Both the position numbers and the translations under genes were made by a program. A model generated the notes under the pieces. The model did no database searches. It was given only the letters and a program-made list of their open reading frames with translations, and was not told where the DNA came from. DNA of 64,000 bases, taken from assembly GCA_944384725.1 (NCBI GenBank), contig CALWUJ010000003.1:1-64000 (forward strand), in the 5' to 3' direction. This document shows, one piece after another, positions 25,106 to 34,496 of this stretch (position 1 is its first letter; each line of letters opens with the position of its first letter). The stretch comes from an uncultured Agathobaculum sp. Its GTDB lineage: Bacteria; Bacillota; Clostridia; Oscillospirales; Butyricicoccaceae.

Positions 25106-25836
25106 AGATCGATATTATGACGCTGTTTCCCGAGATGATCGACGCGGTCATGCGGGAAAGCATCATTGGCCGCGCGCAGGAAAAAGGGCTGGTCGAGGTG
25201 CGCGCAACCAACATCCGCGACTACGCGCTCGACAAGCACCATAAGGCGGATGACGCGCCCTACGGCGGCGGCCGCGGTCAGGTGATGCTGGCTGAGCCGC
25301 TCTATCTGTGCCACGAAGCATTGTGCGCAGGCGAACATGTGCACACGGTGTTCCTTTCCGCGCAGGGACGGCCGTTTGACCAAGCCAAGGCGCGCGAACT
25401 GCTCGCGCGCGAGCATATTATTCTTGTCTGCGGACATTATGAGGGCATCGACCAGCGTTTTATCGACGCTTGTGTGGATGAAGAAATCTCAATCGGTGAC
25501 TTCGTGCTGACCGGCGGCGAAATCCCTGCGATGGCGGTTGCAGACGCGATATGCCGCATGGTGCCGGGCGTACTGCCTGACGAAGAAGCATTCACCGCCG
25601 AAAGCCATTGGGACGGACTGCTCGAGCACCCGCAGTATACCCGTCCGGAGAATTGGCGCGGCCGCGCGGTGCCCGAGGTACTGCTCTCCGGTCATCATGC
25701 CAATATCCAAGCGTGGCGGCGGGAAATGAGCCTGCGCCGCACCAAAGCCGATCGCCCGGACTTGTATGCGCAGTTCACCCCGCGCGACAAACAGGACAAA
25801 AAAATCCTCGACAAAATCGAAAAGCCGGACGGCTGA
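25102..25836 (+). CDS. trmD: tRNA (guanine37-N1)-methyltransferase TrmD
   Basis: A 244-residue SPOUT methyltransferase making m1G37 in tRNAs, which prevents frameshifting. Visible are IDIMTLFPEMI at the start, DDAPYGGGRGQVM near 52, LVCGHYEGIDQR near 111, and the knot sequence IGDFVLTGGE with AVADAICR. The stop codon lies in the loop of the downstream terminator hairpin. Confidence 0.97.
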   Translation: MKIDIMTLFPEMIDAVMRESIIGRAQEKGLVEVRATNIRDYALDKHHKADDAPYGGGRGQVMLAEPLYLCHEALCAGEHVHTVFLSAQGRPFDQAKARELLAREHIILVCGHYEGIDQRFIDACVDEEISIGDFVLTGGEIPAMAVADAICRMVPGVLPDEEAFTAESHWDGLLEHPQYTRPENWRGRAVPEVLLSGHHANIQAWRREMSLRRTKADRPDLYAQFTPRDKQDKKILDKIEKPDG

Positions 25837-25853
25837 ACCGTCCGGCTTTTTAT
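25820..25853. terminator. Terminator overlapping the trmD stop codon
   Basis: A 13-base perfect stem (25820-25832 and 25838-25850) encloses the TGA of trmD. A and T runs on both sides allow it to end trmD and the converging PfkB-kinase gene. Confidence 0.85.
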
Positions 25854-25860
25854 TTTGCTC

Positions 25861-26802
25861 TTACAGTATGTAGACCTGTGTAGTTTCGTACACCTCATAG
25901 ACCTTTTTGAGGGTCGCCATCTCGGTGCCTGCCAGACGGCAGCTTGCGCGCGCAGTCGAAACCGCCAGACGCGCCATTTCGTCAAACTTGAGCTTATTAT
26001 GCATCGCGTTGGCAATTGCGCCGACCATCGCGTCGCCCGTACCGACCGAGCCTTCGTCATAAATCTTGGGGTTGGTGTTGACGTACAGCGCCTCGTTCTC
26101 ATCCTTGGACACCAGCACTGCGCCCTCCTGACTCATAGAAACGCACACGGCACGCGCGCCCATGTCCAGCATCTTGCGCGCGGATACCACAACCACCTCG
26201 GGATCGGCAGAGGGCTTGTCACCCACGGCCTCAGCCAATTCAAAAATGTTGGGCTTGACGAAATCCGGCTCGCATTGCAGCGCCTCCATCAACAGCTCAC
26301 CCTGCGCGTCAATAATCAGCTTGCAGCCACGCTTTTTGATGAGTTTGCACAGCTTGCGATAATTCTTGAGCGGGAACTCCGGCGGGGTAGAACCAGCCAA
26401 AACGAAAATATTGCCCTCATGCAGGTACATCTCCATGCGGTCAAGCAAGCGCAGGAAGTCTGCGTCCTCAATTTTGCTGCCGGGTTCGTTGACCTCGGTG
26501 TGCCCGCCCTGCGCGTCAATAATCTGCGTATTTACACGCATCTGGCCCGAAATATCGACAAAATCATGGTGAATATCCGCGGAAGTTAACATATCCTTGA
26601 GGATACGGCCGTTTGTACCTCCGCAAAAGCCCAGCGCAACACTGTTGCCGCCGAGAGCCTTGATCGCACGGGATACATTGATGCCCTTACCGCCGGGTTC
26701 CAGATGGCTGGATACTGCACGATTGAGCTTGCCGACCACCAGCGGATGCTCGATGCGCTGGGTACGGTCGAGCGCAGCGTTGAGCGTTATCGTGATAATC
26801 AT
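25861..26802 (-). CDS. PfkB-family sugar-phosphate kinase (1-phosphofructokinase-like)
   Basis: A 313-residue ribokinase-superfamily kinase. The start MIITITLNAALDRT and the block LEPGGKGINVSRAI (about 35-48) are typical of 1-phosphofructokinase/tagatose-6-phosphate kinases. The active-site region VGTGDAMVGAIA near residue 258 has the catalytic Asp, but reads GTGDA rather than the usual GAGDS. The likely reaction is fructose-1-phosphate to fructose-1,6-bisphosphate, with tagatose-6-phosphate as an alternative. No PTS gene is adjacent, unlike a normal fru operon. GAGGGGCG lies just before the ATG. Confidence 0.85.
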   Translation of the reverse strand: MIITITLNAALDRTQRIEHPLVVGKLNRAVSSHLEPGGKGINVSRAIKALGGNSVALGFCGGTNGRILKDMLTSADIHHDFVDISGQMRVNTQIIDAQGGHTEVNEPGSKIEDADFLRLLDRMEMYLHEGNIFVLAGSTPPEFPLKNYRKLCKLIKKRGCKLIIDAQGELLMEALQCEPDFVKPNIFELAEAVGDKPSADPEVVVVSARKMLDMGARAVCVSMSQEGAVLVSKDENEALYVNTNPKIYDEGSVGTGDAMVGAIANAMHNKLKFDEMARLAVSTARASCRLAGTEMATLKKVYEVYETTQVYIL

Positions 26803-26841
26803 GGGGCGCCCCTCCTGTTGTGTATTTTTCTCTTGCTTTTT

Positions 26842-26870
26842 ATTTTACCGAATCGCGCGCGTAATGTAAA
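26842..26870 (-). promoter_or_regulatory. Promoter of the PfkB kinase gene
   Basis: TTTACA (26865-26870), 17-base spacer, TAAAAT (26842-26847) on the minus strand, about 40 bases before the start codon. Confidence 0.7.
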
Positions 26871-26889
26871 TGCTTTTTGTAAAGATTCA

Positions 26890-26905
26890 TGCAAAAGCTC
26901 TTGCA
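26890..26905. promoter_or_regulatory. Near-palindromic operator candidate upstream of the PfkB kinase
   Basis: TGCAAAAGCTCTTGCA, nearly its own reverse complement, lies 20 bases upstream of the kinase -35 box and 10 bases beyond the lipase stop. The same 15 bases (26891-26905) recur at the phosphoglucomutase promoter (56833-56847). Confidence 0.5.
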
Positions 26906-26914
26906 TGCACCGTC

Positions 26915-27706
26915 TTAAAATCCCATCAAAACCAGTTCCTGTGCCAGCTGGATATAAAACTGCCGCACATCAAAGCAGCCGTCATCCTTGCCCTGCGCAT
27001 CGACCAGCTGCTGATGGCTCACGCCTTCGAGCGTACCGCGGTAGCGCCCCCAACGCGCCGACTGCGGCGTAACCAGTCCGTCGCTGTCACCATGCGCGGG
27101 GTAAAACAGGCCATGCGTCATCCGCATCGCGGCATCCGTGTTGTTTTTGCCCAACCGCGCGCCCCAGCTTTGATAATAAACGCAGTTCGCGTCCGGATGG
27201 GTACGGTTAAATTCCTCCAGATAGGCGGGCGTGAGTTGCTCACCCGCGCGCAGCGCATCGGGATTCCGGTCTCCGCCGCGCCGCCACCATGCATCATTGC
27301 CGCGCGCCCAAACCGAAACGCCCGGCCTTGCATACAGCAGCAGCTCAGCCACGCGTGAACCACGGTTTGGGGTAGCGAGCATGGTGAGGGATGCAACATA
27401 TTTGCCGTATCCCATCGCGGAAATCAGATGGCGCGCTTCCAGTCCGCCCTTGGAATGGGCAATGATGTTAACGCGCTCACAGCCGTACAGCCGCAGCATT
27501 TTGCGCACCGCTTCGGCAAGCTGCTCCGCACCGGTTTCAATGCTGCCCCAAGCGTCCTGCCCACCGAAGCAAACCTCCGCGCCCCGTGCGCGCAGCGCGT
27601 CCGGCACGCGTCCCCACGGCACATACAGCCCGCCGTGCTCGGTCACACCCAAGCCGTGCGCCAACAAAATGGGATAGCGGGTCTTGCAATCCTGTTTGCG
27701 GTTCAT
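26915..27706 (-). CDS. Alpha/beta-hydrolase, triacylglycerol-lipase-like
   Basis: A 263-residue serine hydrolase with the oxyanion sequence LLAHGLG (14-20) and nucleophile elbow AHSKGG (Ser85), as in staphylococcal/Pseudomonas-type lipases. A later DSDGLV and the HQQLVD segment could supply the acid and His. There is no signal peptide, so it probably acts in the cytoplasm on an ester or lipid that cannot be named. It overlaps rlmH by 4 bases and is the last gene of the wal-murA group. Confidence 0.8.
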   Translation of the reverse strand: MNRKQDCKTRYPILLAHGLGVTEHGGLYVPWGRVPDALRARGAEVCFGGQDAWGSIETGAEQLAEAVRKMLRLYGCERVNIIAHSKGGLEARHLISAMGYGKYVASLTMLATPNRGSRVAELLLYARPGVSVWARGNDAWWRRGGDRNPDALRAGEQLTPAYLEEFNRTHPDANCVYYQSWGARLGKNNTDAAMRMTHGLFYPAHGDSDGLVTPQSARWGRYRGTLEGVSHQQLVDAQGKDDGCFDVRQFYIQLAQELVLMGF

Positions 27707-28185
27707 TTGTGATATTTCCCGCCCGCGGCAATGTTCAGCGCGCGGTACAGCTGCTCAAGTACCATCACGCGCGCCAGATGATGCGGGAACGTCATCGGTG
27801 ACATCGAAAGCCGCAGCGCAGCGCGCGCCTTGATTTTGTCGGACAGGCCGCACGACCCACCGATCACCAGACACAGCCGGCTTGTACCGCTCACGGTCAG
27901 GCAAGCGAGATAATCCGCCAACTGCTCAGAGGACATGGGTCTGCCCTCCACGCACAGCGCGATCACCGCCGCGCCTTGCGGGATCTTGCCCTCAATCAGC
28001 GCCGCTTCCTTGTCCAGTGCCTGTGTGATTTCACCCGCTGAGGGTGTCTGCGGCAAGCGCTGCTCGGGCAGCTCAACGATCTCTAATTTACAATATGCGC
28101 CAAGGCGCTTCTCGTATTCGCGTACGGCATCCGCCCAGAACTTTTCTCCGAGTTTGCCGACGCAAATCAGCCGGACAGCGAGCAT
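27703..28185 (-). CDS. rlmH: 23S rRNA (pseudouridine1915-N3)-methyltransferase RlmH
   Basis: A 160-residue SPOUT methyltransferase beginning LAVRLICVGKLGEKFW, with VIGGSCGLSDKI (about 107-118) and the C-terminal LSMSPMTFPHHLARV and LYRALNIAAGGKYHK. It methylates pseudouridine 1915 of 23S rRNA in the 70S ribosome. Its position downstream of walJ matches other Firmicutes. The start overlaps the walJ end by 19 bases. Confidence 0.96.
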   Translation of the reverse strand: MLAVRLICVGKLGEKFWADAVREYEKRLGAYCKLEIVELPEQRLPQTPSAGEITQALDKEAALIEGKIPQGAAVIALCVEGRPMSSEQLADYLACLTVSGTSRLCLVIGGSCGLSDKIKARAALRLSMSPMTFPHHLARVMVLEQLYRALNIAAGGKYHK

Positions 28186-28976
28186 AGCGCTTCCTCCCCA
28201 AACAGCACCGGTGCATCCATGCCCTCACGCGGCGCAACCTGCACTGCGCAGTCCGGCAGCCCGTGCAGTGCACCCACCGTCTGCTGCAGGGCAAGCTCCG
28301 GCATATTGTTCTTTTCGCTCAGGTGCGCCAATACCAGATTGCGCGTGCCGTGCCGCACCAAATCGGCAGCAAACACCGCGCAGTCCGGGTTGGACAGATG
28401 CCCTGCCGGGCCCGCCACGCGCATTTTGAGTGGATATGGATACGGTCCCGCCTGCAACATGTGCGGGTCGTGGTTGCTCTCCAGCACGACTGTCTCGCAG
28501 CCGCGCAGCAAATCCGCCGCCTCGCGCGGCACAAAGCCCAGATCGGTAGCGAAGCCGAACCGGTGCCTGCCGTGTTCCAGTATGTAACCCACGCTTTCCG
28601 CCGCGTCGTGCGGTGTGGCAAAGGTTGTGATGTCCACATTGCGCACCCAGAAAGCTTCTCCGCTGTCAAATTCATTCAATCGGTCGGCGCAGATCGGCTC
28701 TTTTGCTGCGAGTGCTTCGGCTGTGCCGCGCGAAGCGAACACAGGTGCTTTCGCTTTTTTCAGAAACATCGGCAGACCCTTGACATGGTCGATATGCTCA
28801 TGCGTGAGCAGCACGGCGGAAATATCCGCAAGCCCAAGGCCCAGCCCGGTCAGCGCCGTTGTGATCTTGCGCAGAGATACGCCCAGATCAATCAGGATTG
28901 CCGTCCCATCCGCCATATACAGGCCGCAGTTGCCCGTCGACCCGCTCGCAATGCTGTAATAATACCGCTCCGCCAA
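28167..28976 (-). CDS. walJ: WalJ/YycJ-type metallo-beta-lactamase-fold hydrolase
   Basis: A 269-residue MBL-fold hydrolase. The metal motif THEHIDH is at residues 58-64, and TPHDAAESVGY, DLGFV and LAHLSEKN supply further ligands. WalJ/YycJ is linked to DNA or nucleic acid processing and cell-division coordination; its substrate is not settled. TTG 28976 is chosen as start: AAAGGAG lies about 7 bases before it and the protein then begins with the family string YYSIASGSTGN. The longer open frame runs into murA. Confidence 0.87.
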   Translation of the reverse strand: MAERYYYSIASGSTGNCGLYMADGTAILIDLGVSLRKITTALTGLGLGLADISAVLLTHEHIDHVKGLPMFLKKAKAPVFASRGTAEALAAKEPICADRLNEFDSGEAFWVRNVDITTFATPHDAAESVGYILEHGRHRFGFATDLGFVPREAADLLRGCETVVLESNHDPHMLQAGPYPYPLKMRVAGPAGHLSNPDCAVFAADLVRHGTRNLVLAHLSEKNNMPELALQQTVGALHGLPDCAVQVAPREGMDAPVLFGEEALCSLSG

Positions 28977-29043
28977 TGCTGAAACTCCTTTGCTTTTCAA
29001 AACAGCGGAGAGGTTGCCCCCTCCGCTGTATCTGTTCCTTTGT

Positions 29044-30339
29044 TTACGCGCGCTCCGCCGCGCCCATGGAATCCGGGATCTCGGAGCGGTACATATCCGC
29101 ACCCAGCGCCACGAACTTCTCCACCAGCGTCTCATAGCCGCGCTCGATATTCTGCACCTGCTCGACCTCGGTCACGCCCTTGGCTGCAAGGCCCGCGATG
29201 ACCATTGCCGCGCCTGCACGCAGGTCGTGTGCGCGCACCGGTGCGCCCTTAAATTCATCTACGCCCTCAATAACCGCGATCTTGCCGTCGACATGGATAT
29301 TTGCACCCATGCGCGTCAACTCTTCGGTGTAGCGATAACGGCTGTCCCACACGCCTTCGGTGACGATGCTTGTGCCTTCGGCAAGGCACAGCGCGGTTGT
29401 CATCTGCGGCTGCATATCGGTCGGGAAGCCCGGATAGGGCATGGTCTTGATGTTGGTCTTGGTCAGGCGGCCTTCGCGGCGCACCAGCACCGCATCGTCA
29501 AACTCGGTGACCTCGACGCTCATTTCCTTGAGCTTTGCCGTGATGCATTCCAGATGCTTCGGGATAACGTTCTTGACCAGCACCGAACCGCCGCAGGCCG
29601 CAACAGCTGCCATAAATGTACCCGCCTCGATCTGGTCAGGGATGATGGAATAGGTGCCGCCGTGCAGACGCTCGACGCCGCGGATCTTGATGACATCCGT
29701 GCCCGCGCCCTTGACGTTCGCGCCCATCGCGTTGAGGAAATTCGCCAGATCGACGATATGCGGCTCCTTGGCGCAGTTTTCCATGATGGTCTGACCCTTC
29801 GCCAGAACGGCCGCGAGCATGATGTTCATCGTCGCGCCGACCGAAACCACATCGAAATAGATATGTGCGCCGTGCAGACCCTCTTCTAGGGCTTCGGCGC
29901 GGATGTATCCGCCCTTGGGCAGCGTCACTCTTGCGCCCAGCGCTTCAAATCCCTTGATGTGCTGGTCGATCGGACGCACGCCGCCAAAGTTGCAGCCGCC
30001 CGGCATAGCGACCTCGGCATAGCCGTATTTACCCAGCAATACGCCGAGCAGATAATAGGAAGCGCGCAGCTTGCGCTCCAGCTCATGCGGCTTCAGGCTG
30101 GGGTTCTGGGTGTTCTGGATTTCCACTGTTGTTGCGTTGAGCAGCCGAATCTGCGCACCCAATTCGCGCATGATCTCCAGCTGCAGCGTCACATCAATAA
30201 TCTTGGGCACATTCTCAATGCGAACCGGGCCGTCCGCCAGCAGCGCTGCCGGGACGATCGCAACCGCCGCGTTCTTTGCGCCGGAGATTGTGACCTCTCC
30301 ATTGAGCGTTTTACCGCCGTTGATTACATATTTGGTCAA
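29044..30339 (-). CDS. murA: UDP-N-acetylglucosamine 1-carboxyvinyltransferase
   Basis: A 431-residue MurA, the first committed enzyme of peptidoglycan synthesis, adding enolpyruvate to UDP-GlcNAc. The catalytic Cys116 is in MPGGCNFGGVRPID, so fosfomycin would be expected to bind; Lys22 of GAKNAA and the TDMQPQMT block are also conserved. Translation starts at TTG 30339 with AGGTAGG just upstream. It sits between walI and walJ, separated from walI by 148 bases holding a GC-rich hairpin (30413-30434). Confidence 0.95.
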   Translation of the reverse strand: MTKYVINGGKTLNGEVTISGAKNAAVAIVPAALLADGPVRIENVPKIIDVTLQLEIMRELGAQIRLLNATTVEIQNTQNPSLKPHELERKLRASYYLLGVLLGKYGYAEVAMPGGCNFGGVRPIDQHIKGFEALGARVTLPKGGYIRAEALEEGLHGAHIYFDVVSVGATMNIMLAAVLAKGQTIMENCAKEPHIVDLANFLNAMGANVKGAGTDVIKIRGVERLHGGTYSIIPDQIEAGTFMAAVAACGGSVLVKNVIPKHLECITAKLKEMSVEVTEFDDAVLVRREGRLTKTNIKTMPYPGFPTDMQPQMTTALCLAEGTSIVTEGVWDSRYRYTEELTRMGANIHVDGKIAVIEGVDEFKGAPVRAHDLRAGAAMVIAGLAAKGVTEVEQVQNIERGYETLVEKFVALGADMYRSEIPDSMGAAERA

Positions 30340-30487
30340 ACCTACCTACTCCTCACTGTCGCAATACGCGTTCCGTCGCGTAAACTGTCTTCTACTGTAT
30401 TCTATGACCGGGCGCGCGCATGCGTGCGCCCGCAAATTTTCTCACCAATCTATTTTACCACAATTTTTGATAAAGGAAAGATTTTTT

Positions 30488-31312
30488 TCAATTTTCCTGG
30501 TCTACAATCGTTTTTTTGGCACAATCCACCAAATATTCACCCGAATCCGTCGCGATCTTCCAAGTAGGCGTAAGCTGTAAGCGGCGGTTGCTGTCCACCT
30601 CCATACGGTAACCGGCTGTCATGGAGTCGATCCGCTGGACATCCTGCGCCCGCGCGGCAAATTCCAGCAGTGCGTCCGCTGCATTGCAGGATACGCCGCT
30701 GCCTCGCACGGTGGTATATGGCGTGCCAAAGCTCCACAGGCCGTCCAAAGTCACACTGCCATCCTCTTCAAACCGCAGCGTCAGCACACGGTTGTGTACA
30801 GGCTGCCCCGCGACTGCCCCGGTCATGGTAACGGTCATGCCGTCCGCCTGCGTATCTCCATGCTCCACCTGCAGCTCCCAGCCGGATAACAGCTGCCGTG
30901 CCAGCCGCAACGCCGAGGAGGCATCGTCGGGCGCCTCCTGCCCGGCCCTGCATTGCGCCTGCACCGTGCCGTCTGCGTGCCACTCCACCTTACCGGTATC
31001 GCTCTCAAACAGCACCGTGCCATCCTCCTGCTCGGTGCGCTCGACTGTCTCGCCCAGCATGGCCTGCGCGACCGCCTCTTCATCTGCGCGGCTGCGGTCG
31101 ATCGACAATATCGGCAGCACCTTATCCTTGGGCAGCTGGAACGCATCGTCCAGCTGCATGCCATATTCCTGCGTCAGCGCACGCAGATCCGCCAGCAGCT
31201 CTTCGCCGCGCCGGTAATCCTGCCACAATTTCACGCCGAAGTTTCCAATCAAAAACAGGTTGACCGCCAGCAGAATGACGATCAGCACATTTTTTACTTT
31301 ATCCCACTGCAA
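30488..31312 (-). CDS. walI: WalI/YycI regulatory membrane protein
   Basis: A 274-residue protein with a single N-terminal membrane segment (about 7-27) and an external region typical of YycI. WalI and WalH form a complex with the WalK kinase at the membrane and adjust its activity. Sequence conservation in this family is low; the assignment rests on topology, the C-terminal 'PTWKIATDSGEYLVDC' stretch and its place after walH. It begins 16 bases after the walH stop. Confidence 0.82.
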   Translation of the reverse strand: MQWDKVKNVLIVILLAVNLFLIGNFGVKLWQDYRRGEELLADLRALTQEYGMQLDDAFQLPKDKVLPILSIDRSRADEEAVAQAMLGETVERTEQEDGTVLFESDTGKVEWHADGTVQAQCRAGQEAPDDASSALRLARQLLSGWELQVEHGDTQADGMTVTMTGAVAGQPVHNRVLTLRFEEDGSVTLDGLWSFGTPYTTVRGSGVSCNAADALLEFAARAQDVQRIDSMTAGYRMEVDSNRRLQLTPTWKIATDSGEYLVDCAKKTIVDQEN

Positions 31313-31328
31313 GCGGCCTCACCTCCTG

Positions 31329-32645
31329 TCAATCTGCGTTTTTCAGATAAAAGCGCGCTGGGACGTAGCTTTCGCCCTCTTTTTCGCGATAGGCGACCAT
31401 TAAACCGCAGGGCTCTCCCATCGCGCCCGCCGCCGCCTGCTTGGCCGGCAGGACAATGCGGCTCATATCCTGTGCTTCAAAACGCTGCAAACGAACCGTT
31501 GCGGAAACCAGTGCGCCGTCCTCAAACGCAAAGGTCGCAAAATCGCTTTCTCCAAGCACCGGCACGCCGCCGTACATCTGCAAAAAGACCAGCGTTGTCT
31601 GCCTGTCCTCCTGCCCGATCGCATACAGGGATGCATGCGTGTTGGTTTCGCCCGCCCGCAGCGCCGCGTCCAGGATCAGACGGGCACAGTCCATCTGCGC
31701 GTCGAGCGCAGACTGTCCGCTGACCTCGCCCTCTTCATAGGCGCGCACCGTGGTATTCTCCGCCGAGGATGCGTATTGCAGCAGACCTGTGGCACTCACG
31801 CGCAGCGTGCTGACGTTATCAATGAACACACGCACCTGATCGTTTTGCTCGGCATAAAAATCCGCATAAGCAGTAAAACCGAACACTTGCAGCAACTCTT
31901 CCAGTCCGGTGCCGCTGCGCGTGGAAAACAGGTCGATCGGCTCGTTTTTCAGCAAAGGAAGGGACAGGGTTTCGCTGTCAAACAGCAGCGTTTCCGGATA
32001 AACCGCATATGACTCGCCCGAAAACTTGCATGGCAGGCCGCGAAATGCCTTTTGCGCGCTTTCCAGCACACTTTTGTCCGCCTTTGCCGCCGCTGCATAT
32101 AGCGCACCATCCGAAGTGCGCACAAACAGCCGCTCAGAACCCGCCGCATAGACCAGTGTTTCGACATAGATCTCGCTGCCGTCTTTCCAGACGCCGCCCA
32201 TCCAGCCTGCAACCGCGCCCAGCGGGATCGCGCCATGATAACGCAATTCGGCACAGTCCCCCGCGCGCAGCGCCGCACTCAGCTCCTCTTCGCTGGCAGG
32301 GTCCAGTTCTTCGCCCGTCAGCACCTGCGCCCACAGGTCACGCACCGCCGCAACTGCCGCATCCATATCCGTCACGTTATACTGCACGCCGTACAGCTGC
32401 CCGTCCACGGTCAGCGCCAGCTGTACCGGTTCGGCGGCGGCTACGCCGGACGAGCGCAATTCATAACCCACCGCGCCGCCAAACAATTGGTCGTGCGCGC
32501 GCCGCAGCAGGCTGTCCGCCGGCATCTGGGCCACATTCAGCCCGATCAGCCAGTTGGCGGCGCATAACGTCAGGAGCAGCAGCACCAGCACGATCAGCGA
32601 CACATTTTTTGCCGTATTTTTGACCGACCGCTCCGCGCCTCTCAT
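31329..32645 (-). CDS. walH: WalH/YycH regulatory membrane protein
   Basis: A 438-residue protein with one N-terminal membrane anchor (about 15-36) and a large extracytoplasmic domain, as in YycH. It overlaps the walK stop by 4 bases and precedes walI, the conserved order. The external part is weakly conserved, so context carries much of the weight. Confidence 0.82.
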   Translation of the reverse strand: MRGAERSVKNTAKNVSLIVLVLLLLTLCAANWLIGLNVAQMPADSLLRRAHDQLFGGAVGYELRSSGVAAAEPVQLALTVDGQLYGVQYNVTDMDAAVAAVRDLWAQVLTGEELDPASEEELSAALRAGDCAELRYHGAIPLGAVAGWMGGVWKDGSEIYVETLVYAAGSERLFVRTSDGALYAAAAKADKSVLESAQKAFRGLPCKFSGESYAVYPETLLFDSETLSLPLLKNEPIDLFSTRSGTGLEELLQVFGFTAYADFYAEQNDQVRVFIDNVSTLRVSATGLLQYASSAENTTVRAYEEGEVSGQSALDAQMDCARLILDAALRAGETNTHASLYAIGQEDRQTTLVFLQMYGGVPVLGESDFATFAFEDGALVSATVRLQRFEAQDMSRIVLPAKQAAAGAMGEPCGLMVAYREKEGESYVPARFYLKNAD

Positions 32646-34420
32646 ACCGGGCCCTCCTCGCTGTTCGGGGTCAGGTTGGTCGGCAGCGTAATCGTCACGG
32701 TCGTACCCTTGCCATATTCGCTGGCCAGCGCGATCTTGCCCTCATGCTGCTCGACGATCTCCTTTGCAATCGCAAGGCCGAGACCCGTGCCGCCGGCAGC
32801 GCGGCTGCGTGCCTTATCCACGCGGTAAAAGCGCTCAAACAGGCGCGGCACATCGGCCGCCGGAATGCCTACACCGTCGTCCTCTACCGTGATGCGCACA
32901 CGGTTTTCCGCCGGCACGAATGCCGACAGGCGGATGTGCCCGCCCGACGGCGTATATTTAACCGCGTTGGACAGGATATTCACCACAACCTGCTCGATGC
33001 GCTCGCGGTCACCCACAATGGAAGGCAGCGTGTCCGGTGCATCTACGGTCATCTCGTGGCCGTTATCCTGCACGGTCAGACGCATCGCGTTTGCTACTTT
33101 CTGAAGCAGATCAGACAAGGAAAACCGCGTCATGCGCAGTTCCATCCGACCGTAATCCAGCTTGGAGAGCGTCAGCAGATCGGTCACGATGCGCGCCATG
33201 CGCTCGGATTCGCTCGAAATAACGCTCAAAAACTGCTTTTCCGTGTCAATCGGAATGTCGCCCGCAGCGTCCAGCAGCGTTTCGGTATAAGAACGGATAT
33301 TGGTCAGCGGCGTGCGCAGCTCATGCGACACATTGGCAACAAATTCGCGCCGCGCATCGTCCAGACGGCGCTGCTCGGTGATATCGTGGATGACGGCAAT
33401 CACGCCGCCCTCGCCGTCGAGCGCACCGTAGGGCGCGAGCGTAACCGACAGCACACGGTCGCTCCGCGTGATCTCGCTGGTCAGGAAGCTGCGCATGGCG
33501 GTCTCATCCGAACTGACCATATCCAGATCGGCAAAGATCTCATCGAAGGTCAGCTGATCTTCCATGCGCACGCCCAGCATATTTTCCGTTGCCGGGTTCA
33601 TGTGGATCAGCCGTCCGTCGGTGGTAAAGGCCGCTACGCCGTCCGTCATGTGCAGGAACAGCGTGTTGAGTTTGTCGCGTTCGCCCTGCACCTCGCCTAC
33701 CGTGCTTTTGAGCTGCCGCGCCATGTAGTTGAACGAACGCGTCAGTTCACCGATCTCGTCGGACGACTGCACGCCCAAATCCTGATCGAAATTACCCTCC
33801 GCGATCGACCGCGCGCCCTCCGTGATACGCTCGATCGGGGTGGTGATGGTTTTACTGAGCAGGAAGGACAGCAAAATCGCCGCCAGCAGGCCAAACATCA
33901 TCGCCTGCATGACGATCTGGAAAAAGCGCCACGACAGGTCGGAAATCTCACTTTTGTCATCCGTGATGTACACAATGTAATCCACGCTGCCGTCGCCCTC
34001 CTTGTCGATCGGCACGGCAATATCCATCATGCTGTCGGACACAGACGAGCGCGCGCCAAGCTCACCGGCCATGGCGGCAACAATGTTGCTCGTCCGCGTC
34101 AGCGTGATGTTAGGATTGGAGCCTTCCAGATACCGGCCTTCGGCATCCAGAATATAATAGTTGCGGTAATCGTCAATACCCAGCGCACTTTCCCGCGCCT
34201 CAATGACGGTCTGCAAGCCGGGCGCACCCTGCTCGGCAGCCGCATCCTTGAGGGAATCCATCGTGCTCGACTGGTTGAACACGTTCTGCATCTGCTCATA
34301 GAAGCTGTCCAGATAAAACGTGTTGACGCTGTTGATGAGGAACGTGCCCACCACCGCCATGACCGATATGATCATCAGCACCAGAATCAGCACCAGCTTC
34401 ATGTGTAAGGAACGAAACAA
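32642..34420 (-). CDS. walK: Sensor histidine kinase WalK
   Basis: A 592-residue WalK/VicK kinase controlling cell-wall metabolism. Two membrane segments (8-30 and about 169-188) flank an extracytoplasmic PAS-like domain. HAMP (about 189-240), a cytoplasmic PAS domain (about 250-345), the phospho-acceptor His366 in VSHELRTPLTN, the N box NILSNAVKYTP and G box GGTGLGLAIAKEI follow. TTG 34420 is preferred as start: GGAGG lies 7 bases before it and the protein then begins MFRSLHMKL. The open frame reaches back to a GTG at 34486 without a ribosome site. Confidence 0.93.
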   Translation of the reverse strand: MFRSLHMKLVLILVLMIISVMAVVGTFLINSVNTFYLDSFYEQMQNVFNQSSTMDSLKDAAAEQGAPGLQTVIEARESALGIDDYRNYYILDAEGRYLEGSNPNITLTRTSNIVAAMAGELGARSSVSDSMMDIAVPIDKEGDGSVDYIVYITDDKSEISDLSWRFFQIVMQAMMFGLLAAILLSFLLSKTITTPIERITEGARSIAEGNFDQDLGVQSSDEIGELTRSFNYMARQLKSTVGEVQGERDKLNTLFLHMTDGVAAFTTDGRLIHMNPATENMLGVRMEDQLTFDEIFADLDMVSSDETAMRSFLTSEITRSDRVLSVTLAPYGALDGEGGVIAVIHDITEQRRLDDARREFVANVSHELRTPLTNIRSYTETLLDAAGDIPIDTEKQFLSVISSESERMARIVTDLLTLSKLDYGRMELRMTRFSLSDLLQKVANAMRLTVQDNGHEMTVDAPDTLPSIVGDRERIEQVVVNILSNAVKYTPSGGHIRLSAFVPAENRVRITVEDDGVGIPAADVPRLFERFYRVDKARSRAAGGTGLGLAIAKEIVEQHEGKIALASEYGKGTTVTITLPTNLTPNSEEGPV

Positions 34421-34496
34421 ACAAACACCTCCGGCGTGCTCAGCGCAGCCGCGCCGTTTTTCTCTATATCCCGTGCGAGGGGGCACGGTTCAGCCG

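Noticed and set aside
26890..26905. Calling the shared near-palindrome a CcpA cre site
   Set aside because: The cre core has a central CG; this motif has a central GC and a different spacing.
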